Both the position numbers and the translations under genes were made by a program. A stretch of 64,000 nucleotides of DNA. Source: Acidovorax sp. A1169 (GTDB taxonomy: Bacteria; Pseudomonadota; Gammaproteobacteria; Burkholderiales; Burkholderiaceae_C). Of the stretch, positions 1-13,635 are shown piece by piece (position 1 is the stretch's first letter; the number at the start of each line of letters is the position of its first letter). Location: NCBI RefSeq assembly GCF_030704685.1, contig NZ_JAUZDX010000020.1:1-64000 (forward strand), in the 5' to 3' direction. The notes under the pieces are model-generated. The model was not told the DNA's origin. It searched no databases and worked only from the letters and a program-made list of their open reading frames with translations.

Positions 1-34
1 GGAAATCGATGCAATGCTGGACCCGACGCGCTGA
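1..34 (+). CDS. C-terminal tail of an upstream gene (partial)
   Basis: An open frame enters from the left edge and ends at a TGA at 32-34, reading EIDAMLDPTR. Only about ten residues are visible, so no family can be assigned. It lies just upstream of, and on the same strand as, the hybrid kinase gene, so it may be the preceding gene of that signalling operon. That is inference; the frame could also be fortuitous. Confidence 0.35.
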   Translation, partial: EIDAMLDPTR

Positions 35-79
35 CCCATGTGATCCATGGACGGGCCTTGTGCCCACCGGGGGCTGTGC

Positions 80-4933
<4,854 letters not shown>

Positions 4934-4958
4934 ACGGTCCCAATTCGCAGGAAAGCCC

Positions 4959-6089
4959 ATGGACAACGCGCCCTTCGCTTCGCACCAGCCGACCCTTGTG
5001 GACAAGCCGATTGCCACGGTACTGGTGGTGGACGATACGCCCGACAACCTCACGCTGATGGGCAGCCTGCTGCGCGAGCACTACCTGGTGAAGGTGGCCA
5101 ACCATGGGGAGAAGGCACTCAAGATCGCCCAGTCGGACACCAAGCCCGACCTCATCCTGCTGGACATCATGATGCCCGAGGTGGACGGCTACGAGGTCTG
5201 CCGGCGCCTGAAGGCCTCGCCTGCCACGCGCGACATCCCGGTGATCTTCCTTACCGCCCGCTCCGACCCGGATGACGAGCGCATGGGCCTGGCCCTGGGC
5301 GCGGTGGACTACATCACCAAGCCCATCAGTCCGCCCATTTTGCTGGCGCGCGTGAACACGCACCTGGCGCTCAAGGCCACGGCCGATTTCCTGCGTGACA
5401 AGAGCTCCTACTTGGAGCGCGAGGTGGCCCTGCGCACGCTGGAGGTGCAGGCCATCCAGGACGTGACCATCATGGCCATGACCTCGCTGGCCGAGACCCG
5501 CGACAACGAGACCGGCAACCACATCCGCCGTACCCAGCTGTACGTGAAGGCACTGGCCGAACGGCTGCGCCACCACCCGCGTTTCGAGCATGTGCTCAAC
5601 GACCGCATGATCGACCTGCTGTACAAGTCGGCGCCGCTGCACGACATCGGCAAGATCGGCATCCCGGACAGCATCCTGCTCAAGCCCGGCAAGCTCACGG
5701 TGGAAGAGTTCGAGGTCATGAAGACCCACACCACGCTGGGCCGTGCCGCCATCGAGGACGCCGAAAAGCGCCTGGGCATGCGCGTGGCGTTCCTTAGCGT
5801 GTCCAAGGAAATCGCCTACAGCCACCAGGAGAAGTGGGATGGCTCGGGCTACCCCGAGGGGCTGGCGGGCGACGCCATCCCCGTGTCGGCCCGGCTCATG
5901 GCCGTGGCCGACGTGTATGACGCGCTGATCAGCAAGCGCGTCTACAAGCCCGCGTTCTCGCACGACCAGGCCTGCAGCACCATCGTGCGCGGCCGGGGCA
6001 CGCATTTCGACCCCGACATGGTGGATGCCTTTGTGGACATCGCCGAGGATTTCCGCGTCATCGCGCAGAGGTACCCCGACCCGGGTTGA
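4959..6089 (+). CDS. Response regulator with HD-GYP c-di-GMP phosphodiesterase domain
   Basis: A 376-residue cytoplasmic regulator (RpfG-like). Residues about 18-135 form a receiver with the acidic pair DD and phospho-Asp in LILLDIMMPEVDG, ending with the conserved Lys of ITKP. The C-terminal half (about 165-370) is an HD-GYP domain with metal-binding HDIGKIGIPD and HQEKWDGSGYPEGL, so an active phosphodiesterase is expected. An AGGAAA ribosome site lies 5' of the ATG. It follows the hybrid kinase by 25 bp on the same strand, which suggests that the kinase phosphorelay controls c-di-GMP breakdown. The partnership is inferred from position. Confidence 0.92.
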   Translation: MDNAPFASHQPTLVDKPIATVLVVDDTPDNLTLMGSLLREHYLVKVANHGEKALKIAQSDTKPDLILLDIMMPEVDGYEVCRRLKASPATRDIPVIFLTARSDPDDERMGLALGAVDYITKPISPPILLARVNTHLALKATADFLRDKSSYLEREVALRTLEVQAIQDVTIMAMTSLAETRDNETGNHIRRTQLYVKALAERLRHHPRFEHVLNDRMIDLLYKSAPLHDIGKIGIPDSILLKPGKLTVEEFEVMKTHTTLGRAAIEDAEKRLGMRVAFLSVSKEIAYSHQEKWDGSGYPEGLAGDAIPVSARLMAVADVYDALISKRVYKPAFSHDQACSTIVRGRGTHFDPDMVDAFVDIAEDFRVIAQRYPDPG

Positions 6090-6137
6090 TGGGGTGGGGG
6101 CGGGTGGCGATGGGCCAATGGGCCACCCCAAAGGCTG

Positions 6138-7070
6138 TCAGAGCGGAGCGCTCTCGTCCTTGGCTGCGCCGTCCTGTGCGTCGGGAGCGGCGTCCGCCGC
6201 TGGGGCCGCATCCGGCTCACCGGCATCGGCCGCCTGGCGCACGGCGGCCTTGTCGCCGGCACTGGCGAACTTGCTGTACTTGCCCAGGATGGGCACCAGC
6301 TGACCGTAGATGCGGGGGGTGCCGGCCAGGCATTCGCGCTGCTCCAGGAACTCGGCCTCGCCCGTGAAGTTGCCCACCAGGCCGCCGGCCTCGGTCACCA
6401 GCAGCGAGCCGGCGGCGATGTCCCAGATGGACAGGCCGGTTTCAAAGAAGCCATCGGTGAAGCCGGCGGCCACGTAGGCCAGGTCGAGCGCTGCGGAGCC
6501 GGGGCGGCGCAGGCCGGCCGTGCGCTGCATCACGTCGGCCATCATGTTCATGTAGCTCTTGAAGTTGTCGCCCGGGCGGAAGGGGAAGCCCGTGGAGATC
6601 AGGCAGTCCTTGAGCTGGGTGCGCTTGCTCACGCGGATGCGGCGGTCGTTCATGTAGGCGCCACGGCCCTTGGTCGCGGTGAACAGGTCATTGCGCGAGG
6701 GGTCGTAGATCACCGCCTGCTCGATTTTGCCCTTGACGGACAAGGCGATGCTCACGCAGTACACGGGAAAGCCGTGGATGAAGTTGGTGGTGCCGTCCAG
6801 CGGGTCGATGATCCAGACGAATTCCGAATCCTTGGCGCCGTATTCCGAACCCGACTCCTCGGCCAGGATGCCGTGCCCGGGGTAGGCCGTCAGCAGGGTT
6901 TCGATGATGATCTTCTCGGCCGCGTGGTCCACCTCGGTCACAAAGTCGTTCACCTGCTTTTGCGAAATGCGCACGGCCTCCACGTCAAGGGCCGCGCGGT
7001 TGATGATGGCGCCGGCGGCGCGTGCGGCCTTGATGGCCACGTTGAGCATGGGGTGCAGGTTGGACGACAT
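6138..7070 (-). CDS. suhB: Inositol-1-monophosphatase SuhB
   Basis: A 310-residue member of the inositol monophosphatase family. The Mg-dependent phosphatase motifs are visible: EES at about residues 71-73, DPLDGTTNF at about 89-97, and WDIAAG in the C-terminal half. In proteobacteria SuhB also acts with Nus factors in rRNA transcription complexes (known for E. coli). The protein carries an Ala/Asp-rich, probably disordered tail of about 35 residues beyond the usual family length. It is divergently transcribed from trmJ across about 170 bp. Confidence 0.93.
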   Translation of the reverse strand: MSSNLHPMLNVAIKAARAAGAIINRAALDVEAVRISQKQVNDFVTEVDHAAEKIIIETLLTAYPGHGILAEESGSEYGAKDSEFVWIIDPLDGTTNFIHGFPVYCVSIALSVKGKIEQAVIYDPSRNDLFTATKGRGAYMNDRRIRVSKRTQLKDCLISTGFPFRPGDNFKSYMNMMADVMQRTAGLRRPGSAALDLAYVAAGFTDGFFETGLSIWDIAAGSLLVTEAGGLVGNFTGEAEFLEQRECLAGTPRIYGQLVPILGKYSKFASAGDKAAVRQAADAGEPDAAPAADAAPDAQDGAAKDESAPL

Positions 7071-7241
7071 AAATTGTGGTTTCTGGCAGGGCGCCGGCAG
7101 GGGGCGCGCCTTGCGAAAGAGGAGCGTGGAACGCAGCCAGGCGATGCTGGCGGCGACAATAAGGGCTGTATTTTACCTGTTTTGCCGTTTCCGTCCCAAT
7201 GCAAGGGCCTATCCAGGTCCGCACAGAGCCCTTTCGACCCC

Positions 7242-7994
7242 ATGAAAACCCGTTTCGTCCTGATCAACACCAGCCATGCCGGCAACGTCGGTGCCGCCGC
7301 GCGGGCCCTGAAGACGATGGGGTTCGACGACCTCGTGCTGGTCGAGCCGCGCTGGGCCAACGTGCTGCGGCGTGAAGAAACCATCCAGCGCGCCAGCGGC
7401 GCCCTCGACGTGCTGGACAACGCCCGCATCGTCGCCACGCTGGACGAGGCCCTGGACGGCATGAGCCACCTGTGCGCCACGGCCATGACGCCGCGCGATT
7501 TCGGGCCGCCGACCGCATCGCCGCGTGCGCATTTCGAGCAATTGCTGGGCTGCGGCGCCGCTGCGGATGCGCCTGCCCAGTCGGGCGTGGCCTTCCTGTT
7601 CGGCTCCGAGCGCTTCGGCATGGCCAACGAGGACGTGTACCGCTGCCATGTGGCGCTGTCGATTCCCACCAATCCCGGCTTCGGCTCGCTCAACCTGGGT
7701 GCAGCCATCCAGGTGATCGCCTACGAATGGCGCATGGCCCTGGGGGGGTTCGGTGCGCCGGCGGCGGTGCCCGTGCCGGACCGCGAGGTAGCCGATGCCG
7801 CCCAGGTGGCTGGCATGCTCGCGCACTGGGAGCGCGCCCTGGTGGACATCGGCTTCCTGGACCCGGAGGCGCCCAAGAAGCTCATGCCGCGCCTGAACCA
7901 GCTTTTCAACCGCGCGCAACTGGGGTCCGAGGAAATCCACATCCTGCGTGGTGTCGCAAAAGCCATGATCGAGACGGCGCAGGCAAAGCGCTAG
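7242..7994 (+). CDS. trmJ: tRNA (cytidine/uridine-2'-O-)-methyltransferase TrmJ
   Basis: A 250-residue SPOUT-class RNA 2'-O-methyltransferase. TrmJ modifies position 32 of several tRNAs using S-adenosylmethionine. The N-terminus ([20 protein letters not shown]) is the family signature. The trefoil-knot SAM site is seen in [14 protein letters not shown] and in [15 protein letters not shown]. The ATG at 7242 directly precedes the family start; a longer open frame upstream has no homologous sequence. Divergent from suhB and followed 34 bp later by cysE, the usual proteobacterial neighbourhood. Confidence 0.92.
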   Translation: MKTRFVLINTSHAGNVGAAARALKTMGFDDLVLVEPRWANVLRREETIQRASGALDVLDNARIVATLDEALDGMSHLCATAMTPRDFGPPTASPRAHFEQLLGCGAAADAPAQSGVAFLFGSERFGMANEDVYRCHVALSIPTNPGFGSLNLGAAIQVIAYEWRMALGGFGAPAAVPVPDREVADAAQVAGMLAHWERALVDIGFLDPEAPKKLMPRLNQLFNRAQLGSEEIHILRGVAKAMIETAQAKR

Positions 7995-8028
7995 ACTGCA
8001 TTTCCATATTCCAAAAACAACCATAGCC

Positions 8029-8808
8029 ATGTTTGCACGCCTGCGTTCCGACATCCAGTGCATCCTCGACCGCGATCCCGCTGCGCGCAGCACCTGGGAG
8101 GTGATCACCTGCTACCCCGGCCTGCACGCCATCTGGCTGCACCGCCCTGCGCACTGGTGCTGGGGCCATGGCTTCAAGTGGTTGGGGCGCTTTATCTCGC
8201 ACATTGCGCGCTGGTTGACGGGCATCGAGATCCATCCGGGCGCCAAGATCGGCGAACGTGTCTTCTTCGACCACGCCATGGGCGTGGTGGTGGGCGAGAC
8301 GGCCGAGATTGGCGACGGCTGCACCATCTACCAGGGCGTGACCCTGGGCGGTACCTCGCTCTACAAGGGCGCCAAGCGCCACCCCACGCTGGGCAAGGAT
8401 GTGGTGGTGAGTGCGGGTGCCAAGGTGCTCGGCGGCTTCGAGGTCGGCGATGGCGCCAAGATCGGCAGCAACGCCGTGGTCATCAAACCCGTGCCCGCCG
8501 GGGCCACGGCCGTGGGCATCCCCGCGCGCATCATCCCCTCCAAGGCCGGCCAGAGCGCCGACGTGACCGAACCGCAGTCGCGCAAGTTCACGGCCTACGG
8601 CATCACTCAGGAGGACGATCCGCTGTCGCAGGCCATGCGCGGCCTGATCGACAACGCCTCCTCGCAGGAGCACCAGATCATGCTGCTGTGGCAGGCCATC
8701 GAGAAGCTCTCGACGGCGGCCCCCGCCACCCGGGACTGCGTGCCCTGCGATGCTGCCACCACCGAGCAGTTCGAGGCGGGCAAGCTCAATGAGCTGGTGG
8801 GTAAATAA
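8029..8808 (+). CDS. cysE: Serine O-acetyltransferase CysE
   Basis: A 259-residue enzyme that acetylates serine with acetyl-CoA, the first step of cysteine synthesis. It has the short N-terminal helical domain typical of the compact (NifP/SrpH-like) form. A left-handed beta-helix of hexapeptide repeats runs from about residue 66 ([18 protein letters not shown]) and contains the His-Asp surroundings of the active site, then [17 protein letters not shown]. It lies 34 bp downstream of trmJ and may be co-transcribed with it. Confidence 0.93.
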   Translation: MFARLRSDIQCILDRDPAARSTWEVITCYPGLHAIWLHRPAHWCWGHGFKWLGRFISHIARWLTGIEIHPGAKIGERVFFDHAMGVVVGETAEIGDGCTIYQGVTLGGTSLYKGAKRHPTLGKDVVVSAGAKVLGGFEVGDGAKIGSNAVVIKPVPAGATAVGIPARIIPSKAGQSADVTEPQSRKFTAYGITQEDDPLSQAMRGLIDNASSQEHQIMLLWQAIEKLSTAAPATRDCVPCDAATTEQFEAGKLNELVGK

Positions 8809-8887
8809 GGGGCCTTGCCTGCTCTCTGCCTGGCGTGGGATGTCTCTATGGCAACCACATTGCCGGCATGGCCGACGTTCGATAGTA

Positions 8888-9005
8888 CGGATTCGCCTTC
8901 AACCGTATAACGTCGTTGGTTCGCCTTGCCGTGCTACAGCACTGTCTGCGGCTCCCGCCTAGTTATACGATCGAATGCAAATCCGTATAAGAGGTCGGAT
9001 TCGCC
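8888..9005. repeat. Intergenic inverted/direct repeat cluster, attC-like
   Basis: The 272-bp gap after cysE has no credible gene. It holds a perfect 8-bp inverted repeat CGTATAAC (8904-8911) and GTTATACG (8962-8969) separated by 50 nt, with a small inner hairpin GTGC-TACA-GCAC at 8931-8942. The 10-bp direct repeat CGGATTCGCC occurs at 8888-8897 and 8996-9005, and another CGTATAA at 8984-8990. The outer pair resembles the RYYYAAC/GTTRRRY boxes of integron attC sites, each with one mismatch. The inner pairing is poor, so attC identity is only a possibility. Confidence 0.4.
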
Positions 9006-9080
9006 ACAGGCGCTTGCGCTTGCCGAAGACATCGTTGACTGGGCACGGCGCCGGGCACCGCACACTGCGCCCGACTGAGG

Positions 9081-9677
9081 TCAGCGGCTGCGCACCGCGC
9101 TCTTGGGCCGAAAGGCCTTGCAGACCTCGTCGCGGGTTTCTAGGTAGGGCCCGCCGATCAGGTCGATGCAGTAGGGCACTGCTGCGAAGATGCCGGGCAC
9201 GATCTGGCTGCCATCGGCCGCGCGCAGGCCTTCCAGCGTCTCGGCAATCGCCTTGGGCTGGCCGGGCAGGTTGATGACGAGGCTCTGCCCGCGCACCACC
9301 GCCACCTGGCGCGAGAGGATGGCCGTGGGCACGAACTTCAGGCTGATCTGGCGCATCTGCTCGCCAAATCCCGGCATTTCCTTGTGCGCCACGGCCAGCG
9401 TGGCCTCGGGCGTCACGTCGCGCAGCGCGGGGCCCGTGCCGCCAGTGGTCAGCACCAGGCTGCAGCCAGAGGTATCCACCAGCTCGATCAGCGCGGCGCT
9501 GATGCCCGCCTGCTCGTCGGGGATCAGGCGCGCGTCGAAGGTGATGGGGTTGTGCAGCGCCCGGGTGAGCCAGTCCTGCAGCGCCGGCAGGCCCTTGTCT
9601 TCATAGACGCCGCTGCTGGCGCGGTCGCTGATGGAGACGATGCCTATCCGGACGGGGTCGTGCGCCGCTTCAGGCAT
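9081..9677 (-). CDS. mog: Molybdopterin adenylyltransferase / MoaB-MogA family protein
   Basis: A 198-residue MoCF-biosynthesis-domain protein. The family activates molybdopterin by adenylylation before molybdate insertion. The signature TTGGTGPALRDVTPEAT is at about residues 78-94, and the IGIVSISDRASSGVYEDKG N-terminus is typical of MogA. Its start codon overlaps the end of darP by 8 bp, so the two are translationally coupled. The molybdopterin-dependent NasA encoded at 39.3-42.2 kb is one likely consumer of the cofactor. MoaB versus MogA cannot be fully separated by eye. Confidence 0.85.
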   Translation of the reverse strand: MPEAAHDPVRIGIVSISDRASSGVYEDKGLPALQDWLTRALHNPITFDARLIPDEQAGISAALIELVDTSGCSLVLTTGGTGPALRDVTPEATLAVAHKEMPGFGEQMRQISLKFVPTAILSRQVAVVRGQSLVINLPGQPKAIAETLEGLRAADGSQIVPGIFAAVPYCIDLIGGPYLETRDEVCKAFRPKSAVRSR

Positions 9678-10329
9678 GGTCCCCGTCCTCGTCGCCGTCT
9701 TCGTCGTTCTCAGGCACGTCGCCCATGTGCTCGCGCACCAGCCGGAACAGGTCGCGGTAGGCGCGGCCCTTGCGCGGCGCCAGGCCCTGCGATACGGCGG
9801 CCTTGTCGGCGGGCGGAGCATCCTTGCGCGCCTGGCGGATCAGGGCGCGCAATTGCTGGGTGTCGGTGTCGGGGTGCTCGGCCATCCAGGGGGCCAGGGC
9901 CTCGTCGTCGGCGATCAGGCGGTCGCGCCACTGCTCGGCCAGGTGCAGCGTGAGTTTCACGTCGGCCGAGCCCTTGTGCTGCTCTTCGAGCGCCTGGCGC
10001 GCAGCCTGCACCAGCTCGGGGTCGAGCTTGCGCATGATCTTGCCCACGTACTGCATCTGGCGGCGCTTGCCCTCGAAATTGGTGATGCGCTTGGCCTCGG
10101 CCAGCGCGTCCACCAGCTTCTCGGGCAGGCCCACCCTCTCGAACAGGTCGGCGCGCAGGCTCAGAAGCTCCTTGCCCAGGTCCTGCAGGGCATCGCTTTC
10201 GCGCTTGAGATCGGTTCGGCTGGCATCGGGCGTGCCTTTGAGTTCGGCTTTGAGCTGAATGTCCATTTCGCTGCCTTCGGCAACGAACTGGCCCTTCACA
10301 AAGTAGCCTTTTTTGGGTTTGCGTGACAT
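9670..10329 (-). CDS. darP: Ribosome-associated protein DarP (YjgA, DUF615)
   Basis: A 219-residue soluble, charged, helical protein of the YjgA/DUF615 family. In E. coli DarP binds late pre-50S particles and aids 23S maturation. The family core is recognised in KRESDALQDLGKELLSLRADL and ITNFEGKRRQMQYVGKIMRK. The C-terminus is an acidic Asp/Glu tail. I chose the ATG at 10329 (MSRKPKKGYF) because the longer upstream frame reads as non-homologous Pro/Ala-rich sequence. It is divergent from pmbA across 64 bp and overlaps the mog gene. Confidence 0.88.
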   Translation of the reverse strand: MSRKPKKGYFVKGQFVAEGSEMDIQLKAELKGTPDASRTDLKRESDALQDLGKELLSLRADLFERVGLPEKLVDALAEAKRITNFEGKRRQMQYVGKIMRKLDPELVQAARQALEEQHKGSADVKLTLHLAEQWRDRLIADDEALAPWMAEHPDTDTQQLRALIRQARKDAPPADKAAVSQGLAPRKGRAYRDLFRLVREHMGDVPENDEDGDEDGDHA

Positions 10330-10393
10330 GGGTGGGGGCAAATGGGGAGGTGGCGCAGCGCGCGCCACAGCGGCAAGTATCATAGCTGCCGCT

Positions 10394-11824
10394 ATGAATA
10401 AACCCTCCATCCGCACGCCGCGCGCCTCCAGCGCCCCGGCCGCCACCGCATCCGGCACCCCCGACAACGGCTTCAGCTACAGCCGTCCGTTCTTCGAAGA
10501 ACTGGTGGACCGCGCCCTCGCGCATGCCAAAAAGCTCGGCGCCACCGACGCCGGCGCCGAGGCCTCCGAGGGCTGCGGCCTGTCGGTCAGCGTGCGCAAG
10601 GGCGAGCTTGAAACGGTGGAGCGCAACCGCGACAAGTCGCTGGGCATCACCGTCTACATCGGCAACCGCCGGGGCAATGCCAGCACCTCCGACTTTTCCA
10701 GCAAGGCCATCGAACAGACGGCGCAGGCCGCCTACGACATCGCACGCTTCACGGCCGAAGACCCCATGGCCGGCCTGCCCGATGCCGACGACATCGCGCC
10801 TGCCGACAGCCACCGCGACCTGGACCTGTTCCACCCCTGGTCCATCGACAGCGAGCAGGCCGCGAAGCTGGCCATGGAATGCGAGGCCGCCGCCCTGAAG
10901 GCCAGCCGCCGCATCACCAACAGCGAAGGCGCGGGCGTCTCGGCCCAGCAAAGCCACTTCTTCAGCGCCCACACGCGCGGCTTTCGCGGTGGCTATGCCT
11001 CGTCGCGCCACAGCTTCTCGGTGGCGCCGATCGCCTCGCTGCCCGGCCGCAATGCCGAGATGCAGCGCGACGCCTGGTACAGCTCCATGCGCGATGCGAC
11101 CGAGCTGGCTTCGCCGCAGGCCGTGGGCCGTTACGCCGCCGAGCGCGCGCTGTCGCGCCTGGGCAGCCGCAAGATCCCCACCACGCAGTGCCCCGTGCTG
11201 TTCGAGTCCACCCTGGCCGCCGGCCTGCTGGGCGGCCTGGTGCAGGCCGTGAGCGGTGGCGCGCTCTACCGCAAGAGCAGTTTTTTGCTCGATTCGCTGG
11301 GCAAGCGCGTGCTGCCCAAGCACATCGACGTGCGCGAAGACCCCTTCGTGCTGCGCGGCAAGGGCAGCTCGCCGTTTGATGACGAGGGCGTGCGCGTGGC
11401 GCCGCGCCAGGTCGTCAAGGGCGGGCGCCTGGAAGGCTATTTCCTGTCCACCTACTCGGCGCGCAAGCTGGGCATGAAGACCACCGGCAACGCCGGCGGC
11501 TCGCACAACCTGACCATGACCTCGCGCCTGACCCAGGCCAGCGACGACCTCGACGCCATGCTGCAAAAGTTGGGCACTGGCCTGTTCGTGATCGAGCTCA
11601 TGGGTCAGGGCGTGAACTACGTGACCGGTGATTATTCGCGCGGCGCCAGCGGCTTCTGGGTCGAGAACGGCCGCATCGCCTACCCGGTGCACGAGATCAC
11701 CATCGCCGGCAACTTGAAGGACATGCTGCAGGGCATCGAGGCCGTGGGCGCCGATACCTACAACTATGGTGCCAAGACTGTTGGCTCCATCCTCGTGAAC
11801 CGGATGAAGGTGGCGGGCAGCTGA
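10394..11824 (+). CDS. pmbA: Metalloprotease PmbA/TldE
   Basis: A 476-residue member of the TldD/PmbA family. PmbA (TldE) pairs with TldD in a protease that matures microcin B17 and degrades CcdA in E. coli. The PmbA subunit lacks the HExxxH metal site, and none is seen here. The family core is visible in VSVRKGELETVERNRDKSLG near the N-terminus and in the C-terminal GNAGGSHNLTM and GVNYVTGDYSRGASGFWVENG segments. No tldD is present in the window. Divergent from darP. Confidence 0.9.
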   Translation: MNKPSIRTPRASSAPAATASGTPDNGFSYSRPFFEELVDRALAHAKKLGATDAGAEASEGCGLSVSVRKGELETVERNRDKSLGITVYIGNRRGNASTSDFSSKAIEQTAQAAYDIARFTAEDPMAGLPDADDIAPADSHRDLDLFHPWSIDSEQAAKLAMECEAAALKASRRITNSEGAGVSAQQSHFFSAHTRGFRGGYASSRHSFSVAPIASLPGRNAEMQRDAWYSSMRDATELASPQAVGRYAAERALSRLGSRKIPTTQCPVLFESTLAAGLLGGLVQAVSGGALYRKSSFLLDSLGKRVLPKHIDVREDPFVLRGKGSSPFDDEGVRVAPRQVVKGGRLEGYFLSTYSARKLGMKTTGNAGGSHNLTMTSRLTQASDDLDAMLQKLGTGLFVIELMGQGVNYVTGDYSRGASGFWVENGRIAYPVHEITIAGNLKDMLQGIEAVGADTYNYGAKTVGSILVNRMKVAGS

Positions 11825-11828
11825 GTCA

Positions 11829-12590
11829 TCAGGCTGTGGCGCGGGGCTGCGCCGCCCAGGTGTCCTTCCTGCCCCGCATGCCCACGGGCAGCGCCAGCCC
11901 CACGCGGTGGCGCGACAGGGTGCCGGCAGGCTCCAGGTGGGCCAGCATCAGTGCGGCGGCGTCGGCATAGGGGATGATCATCTCGGGCACCTTGGAGGCG
12001 AACAGCAGCAGGAGCAGTGGGACAGGCAGCGCGTTGGCGAAGCCCGCAATGCGCACCGGCAACCGCTCCGTGGACACCCGCATCCGGGCCAGGCCGAGCG
12101 CGGCCTGCTCCACCATGGGGCCAGGGCACAGCATGCGCCAGTCCAGGGGCGACGCGCAGATGCGTTCGTAGTTTTTCAGGTGCGGCCAGTAGGTGTCGCG
12201 CACTTTGGGCAGGGTGGCGCCCTTGCGGCCGGTCTGGCCGATGTCCAGCGCCGCAGCGCCCCCCAGAAACCAGCAGATAGGCCGCTCGGTGGCAGGCCGC
12301 GATTCGACGCTTTCGACGATGCGCGCCACCAGGTCCACGAAGGCCTGGCCCTCGGTGACCATGCCGGCGCAGTTGATGAGCGCATCGTGGCCACGCACGA
12401 CGGCCGCCAGGTTCTCCGTGGCGATCTGGCCCAGGTCGGCCTGGTGCACCGTGACCAATGAGCGGGTTTCGGCGGGAAGCCTGGCGGGGTTGCGTACCAG
12501 CGCGGAGACCTGATGTCCGGCGGCGACGGCCTGTTCGAGCACTTGGCGGCCGAGGGAGCCGGTGGCTCCGAGGACGAGGAGGCGCTTCAT
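11829..12590 (-). CDS. NAD(P)-binding SDR-like epimerase
   Basis: A 253-residue atypical short-chain dehydrogenase/NmrA-like protein. The Rossmann glycine motif GATGSLGRQV is at residues 8-17, and a second conserved stretch reads DALINCAG. The classic YxxxK is not evident, as in many atypical (extended) members, so a redox-sensor or non-catalytic role is possible. The substrate is unknown. It converges on pmbA with a 4-bp gap and lies 170 bp downstream of iclR on the same strand. Chosen start ATG at 12590 sits immediately before the nucleotide-binding strand. Confidence 0.78.
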   Translation of the reverse strand: MKRLLVLGATGSLGRQVLEQAVAAGHQVSALVRNPARLPAETRSLVTVHQADLGQIATENLAAVVRGHDALINCAGMVTEGQAFVDLVARIVESVESRPATERPICWFLGGAAALDIGQTGRKGATLPKVRDTYWPHLKNYERICASPLDWRMLCPGPMVEQAALGLARMRVSTERLPVRIAGFANALPVPLLLLLFASKVPEMIIPYADAAALMLAHLEPAGTLSRHRVGLALPVGMRGRKDTWAAQPRATA

Positions 12591-12760
12591 GGAGATTGGC
12601 GTGGTAGGTGGCTGGCGGTGGTTTCTGGACCTGGGCGCGATCATTCCACGCTGTCAGATGGAAGTCATGGTCCTGCGCTGCAGCGCGGGGGCGGGGTGGT
12701 GACTTTGTTCACGGCCTGGGCTTCGTTCGTCCGCGGGGCCCGCATTGGCAGCTCAGCCTC

Positions 12761-13522
12761 TCAACCCCAGGTCCTCGCCAACGCCGCCGCTGCGGCCTGC
12801 AGCCTTGGTAGCTTCTCCAGCGCCTGCGCCAGCGACATGCGCGCCACCGGGGCCTGCAGCGCCACGGCGCAGCGGATGCTTTTGCCATCGGCACCGTGCA
12901 CCGGCACGGCCACGCAGACCAGGCCTTCGACGAACTCTTCGGCGTCCACTGCGTAGTCCTCCTTGCGGATGCGCTTGAACTCGGCATCGAGCGCGGCGCG
13001 CGCGGTCAGCGTGGTCGCGGTGTGGCGCGTAAGAGCCAGCCCATCCAGCAGCTTATTGCGCTGGCCTGCGGCCATGTGCGCCAGCAGCAGCTTGCCGCTG
13101 GCTGAGCAGTGCACAGGCACGCGCGTGCCGGGCCGCAGGTTCATCTGCAGCGGAAAGGCCGACTCGATGCGGTCCAGGTACACCACTTCGGCGCCCGACA
13201 GGGCCGTGAAGTTGCAGCTTTCGCCCACCTCCGCCACCAGCTGGCGCAGCACAGCGTGGCGCACGCCCTGCTGGGTGCTGCCGGCCAGCGTGGCCTCGGC
13301 CAGGCGCATCAGGCGCGGTGCGGGGGCGTAGCGGCGGCCGTCGGGCTCGCGCGCCAGCAGGCCGCCGGCCTCCAGCTGCACCAGCAGCCGGTGCACGCTG
13401 GGTTTGGGCCAGCCGCTGGCGGCAACGGCCTCGGCCAGGGTCAGGGGGCGGGCCTCGCGCACCAGCAGCTCCAGCAGGTCGAACAGGCGCAGGCCAGGTG
13501 ATGGAGCAGTGTTTTCGGTCAT
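12761..13522 (-). CDS. IclR-family transcriptional regulator
   Basis: A 253-residue regulator. The N-terminal winged helix-turn-helix (about residues 12-75) contains LAEAVAASGWPKPSVHRLLVQLEAGGLL. The C-terminal effector-binding domain contains the conserved PVHCSASGKLLLAHM and DAEEFVEGLVCVAVPV motifs. IclR proteins bind small aromatic or organic-acid ligands and usually control the divergent operon. Here that is the SDR-monooxygenase-BASS cluster, whose first gene starts 113 bp away. A perfect dyad at 13532-13546 lies right upstream of the start codon and is a good autoregulatory operator candidate. Confidence 0.88.
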   Translation of the reverse strand: MTENTAPSPGLRLFDLLELLVREARPLTLAEAVAASGWPKPSVHRLLVQLEAGGLLAREPDGRRYAPAPRLMRLAEATLAGSTQQGVRHAVLRQLVAEVGESCNFTALSGAEVVYLDRIESAFPLQMNLRPGTRVPVHCSASGKLLLAHMAAGQRNKLLDGLALTRHTATTLTARAALDAEFKRIRKEDYAVDAEEFVEGLVCVAVPVHGADGKSIRCAVALQAPVARMSLAQALEKLPRLQAAAAALARTWG

Positions 13523-13531
13523 GAATCTCTG

Positions 13532-13546
13532 ATTTCGAGACGAAAT
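13532..13546. promoter_or_regulatory. Candidate IclR operator
   Basis: Perfect 6-3-6 dyad ATTTCG-AGA-CGAAAT in the iclR/SDR divergent intergenic region, followed by an AT-rich stretch that suits a promoter. Position and symmetry fit an IclR-family operator (family sites are often GAAAT-type palindromes). Binding is inferred. Confidence 0.5.
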
Positions 13547-13635
13547 AAGAAAATATTCCGGGATTTGTGAGGCCTGGCCTACAGTGGGCGCATCGTAGAC
13601 ATCCGTCTGCGTTCTGTAAACAACCGCTGCCACCC

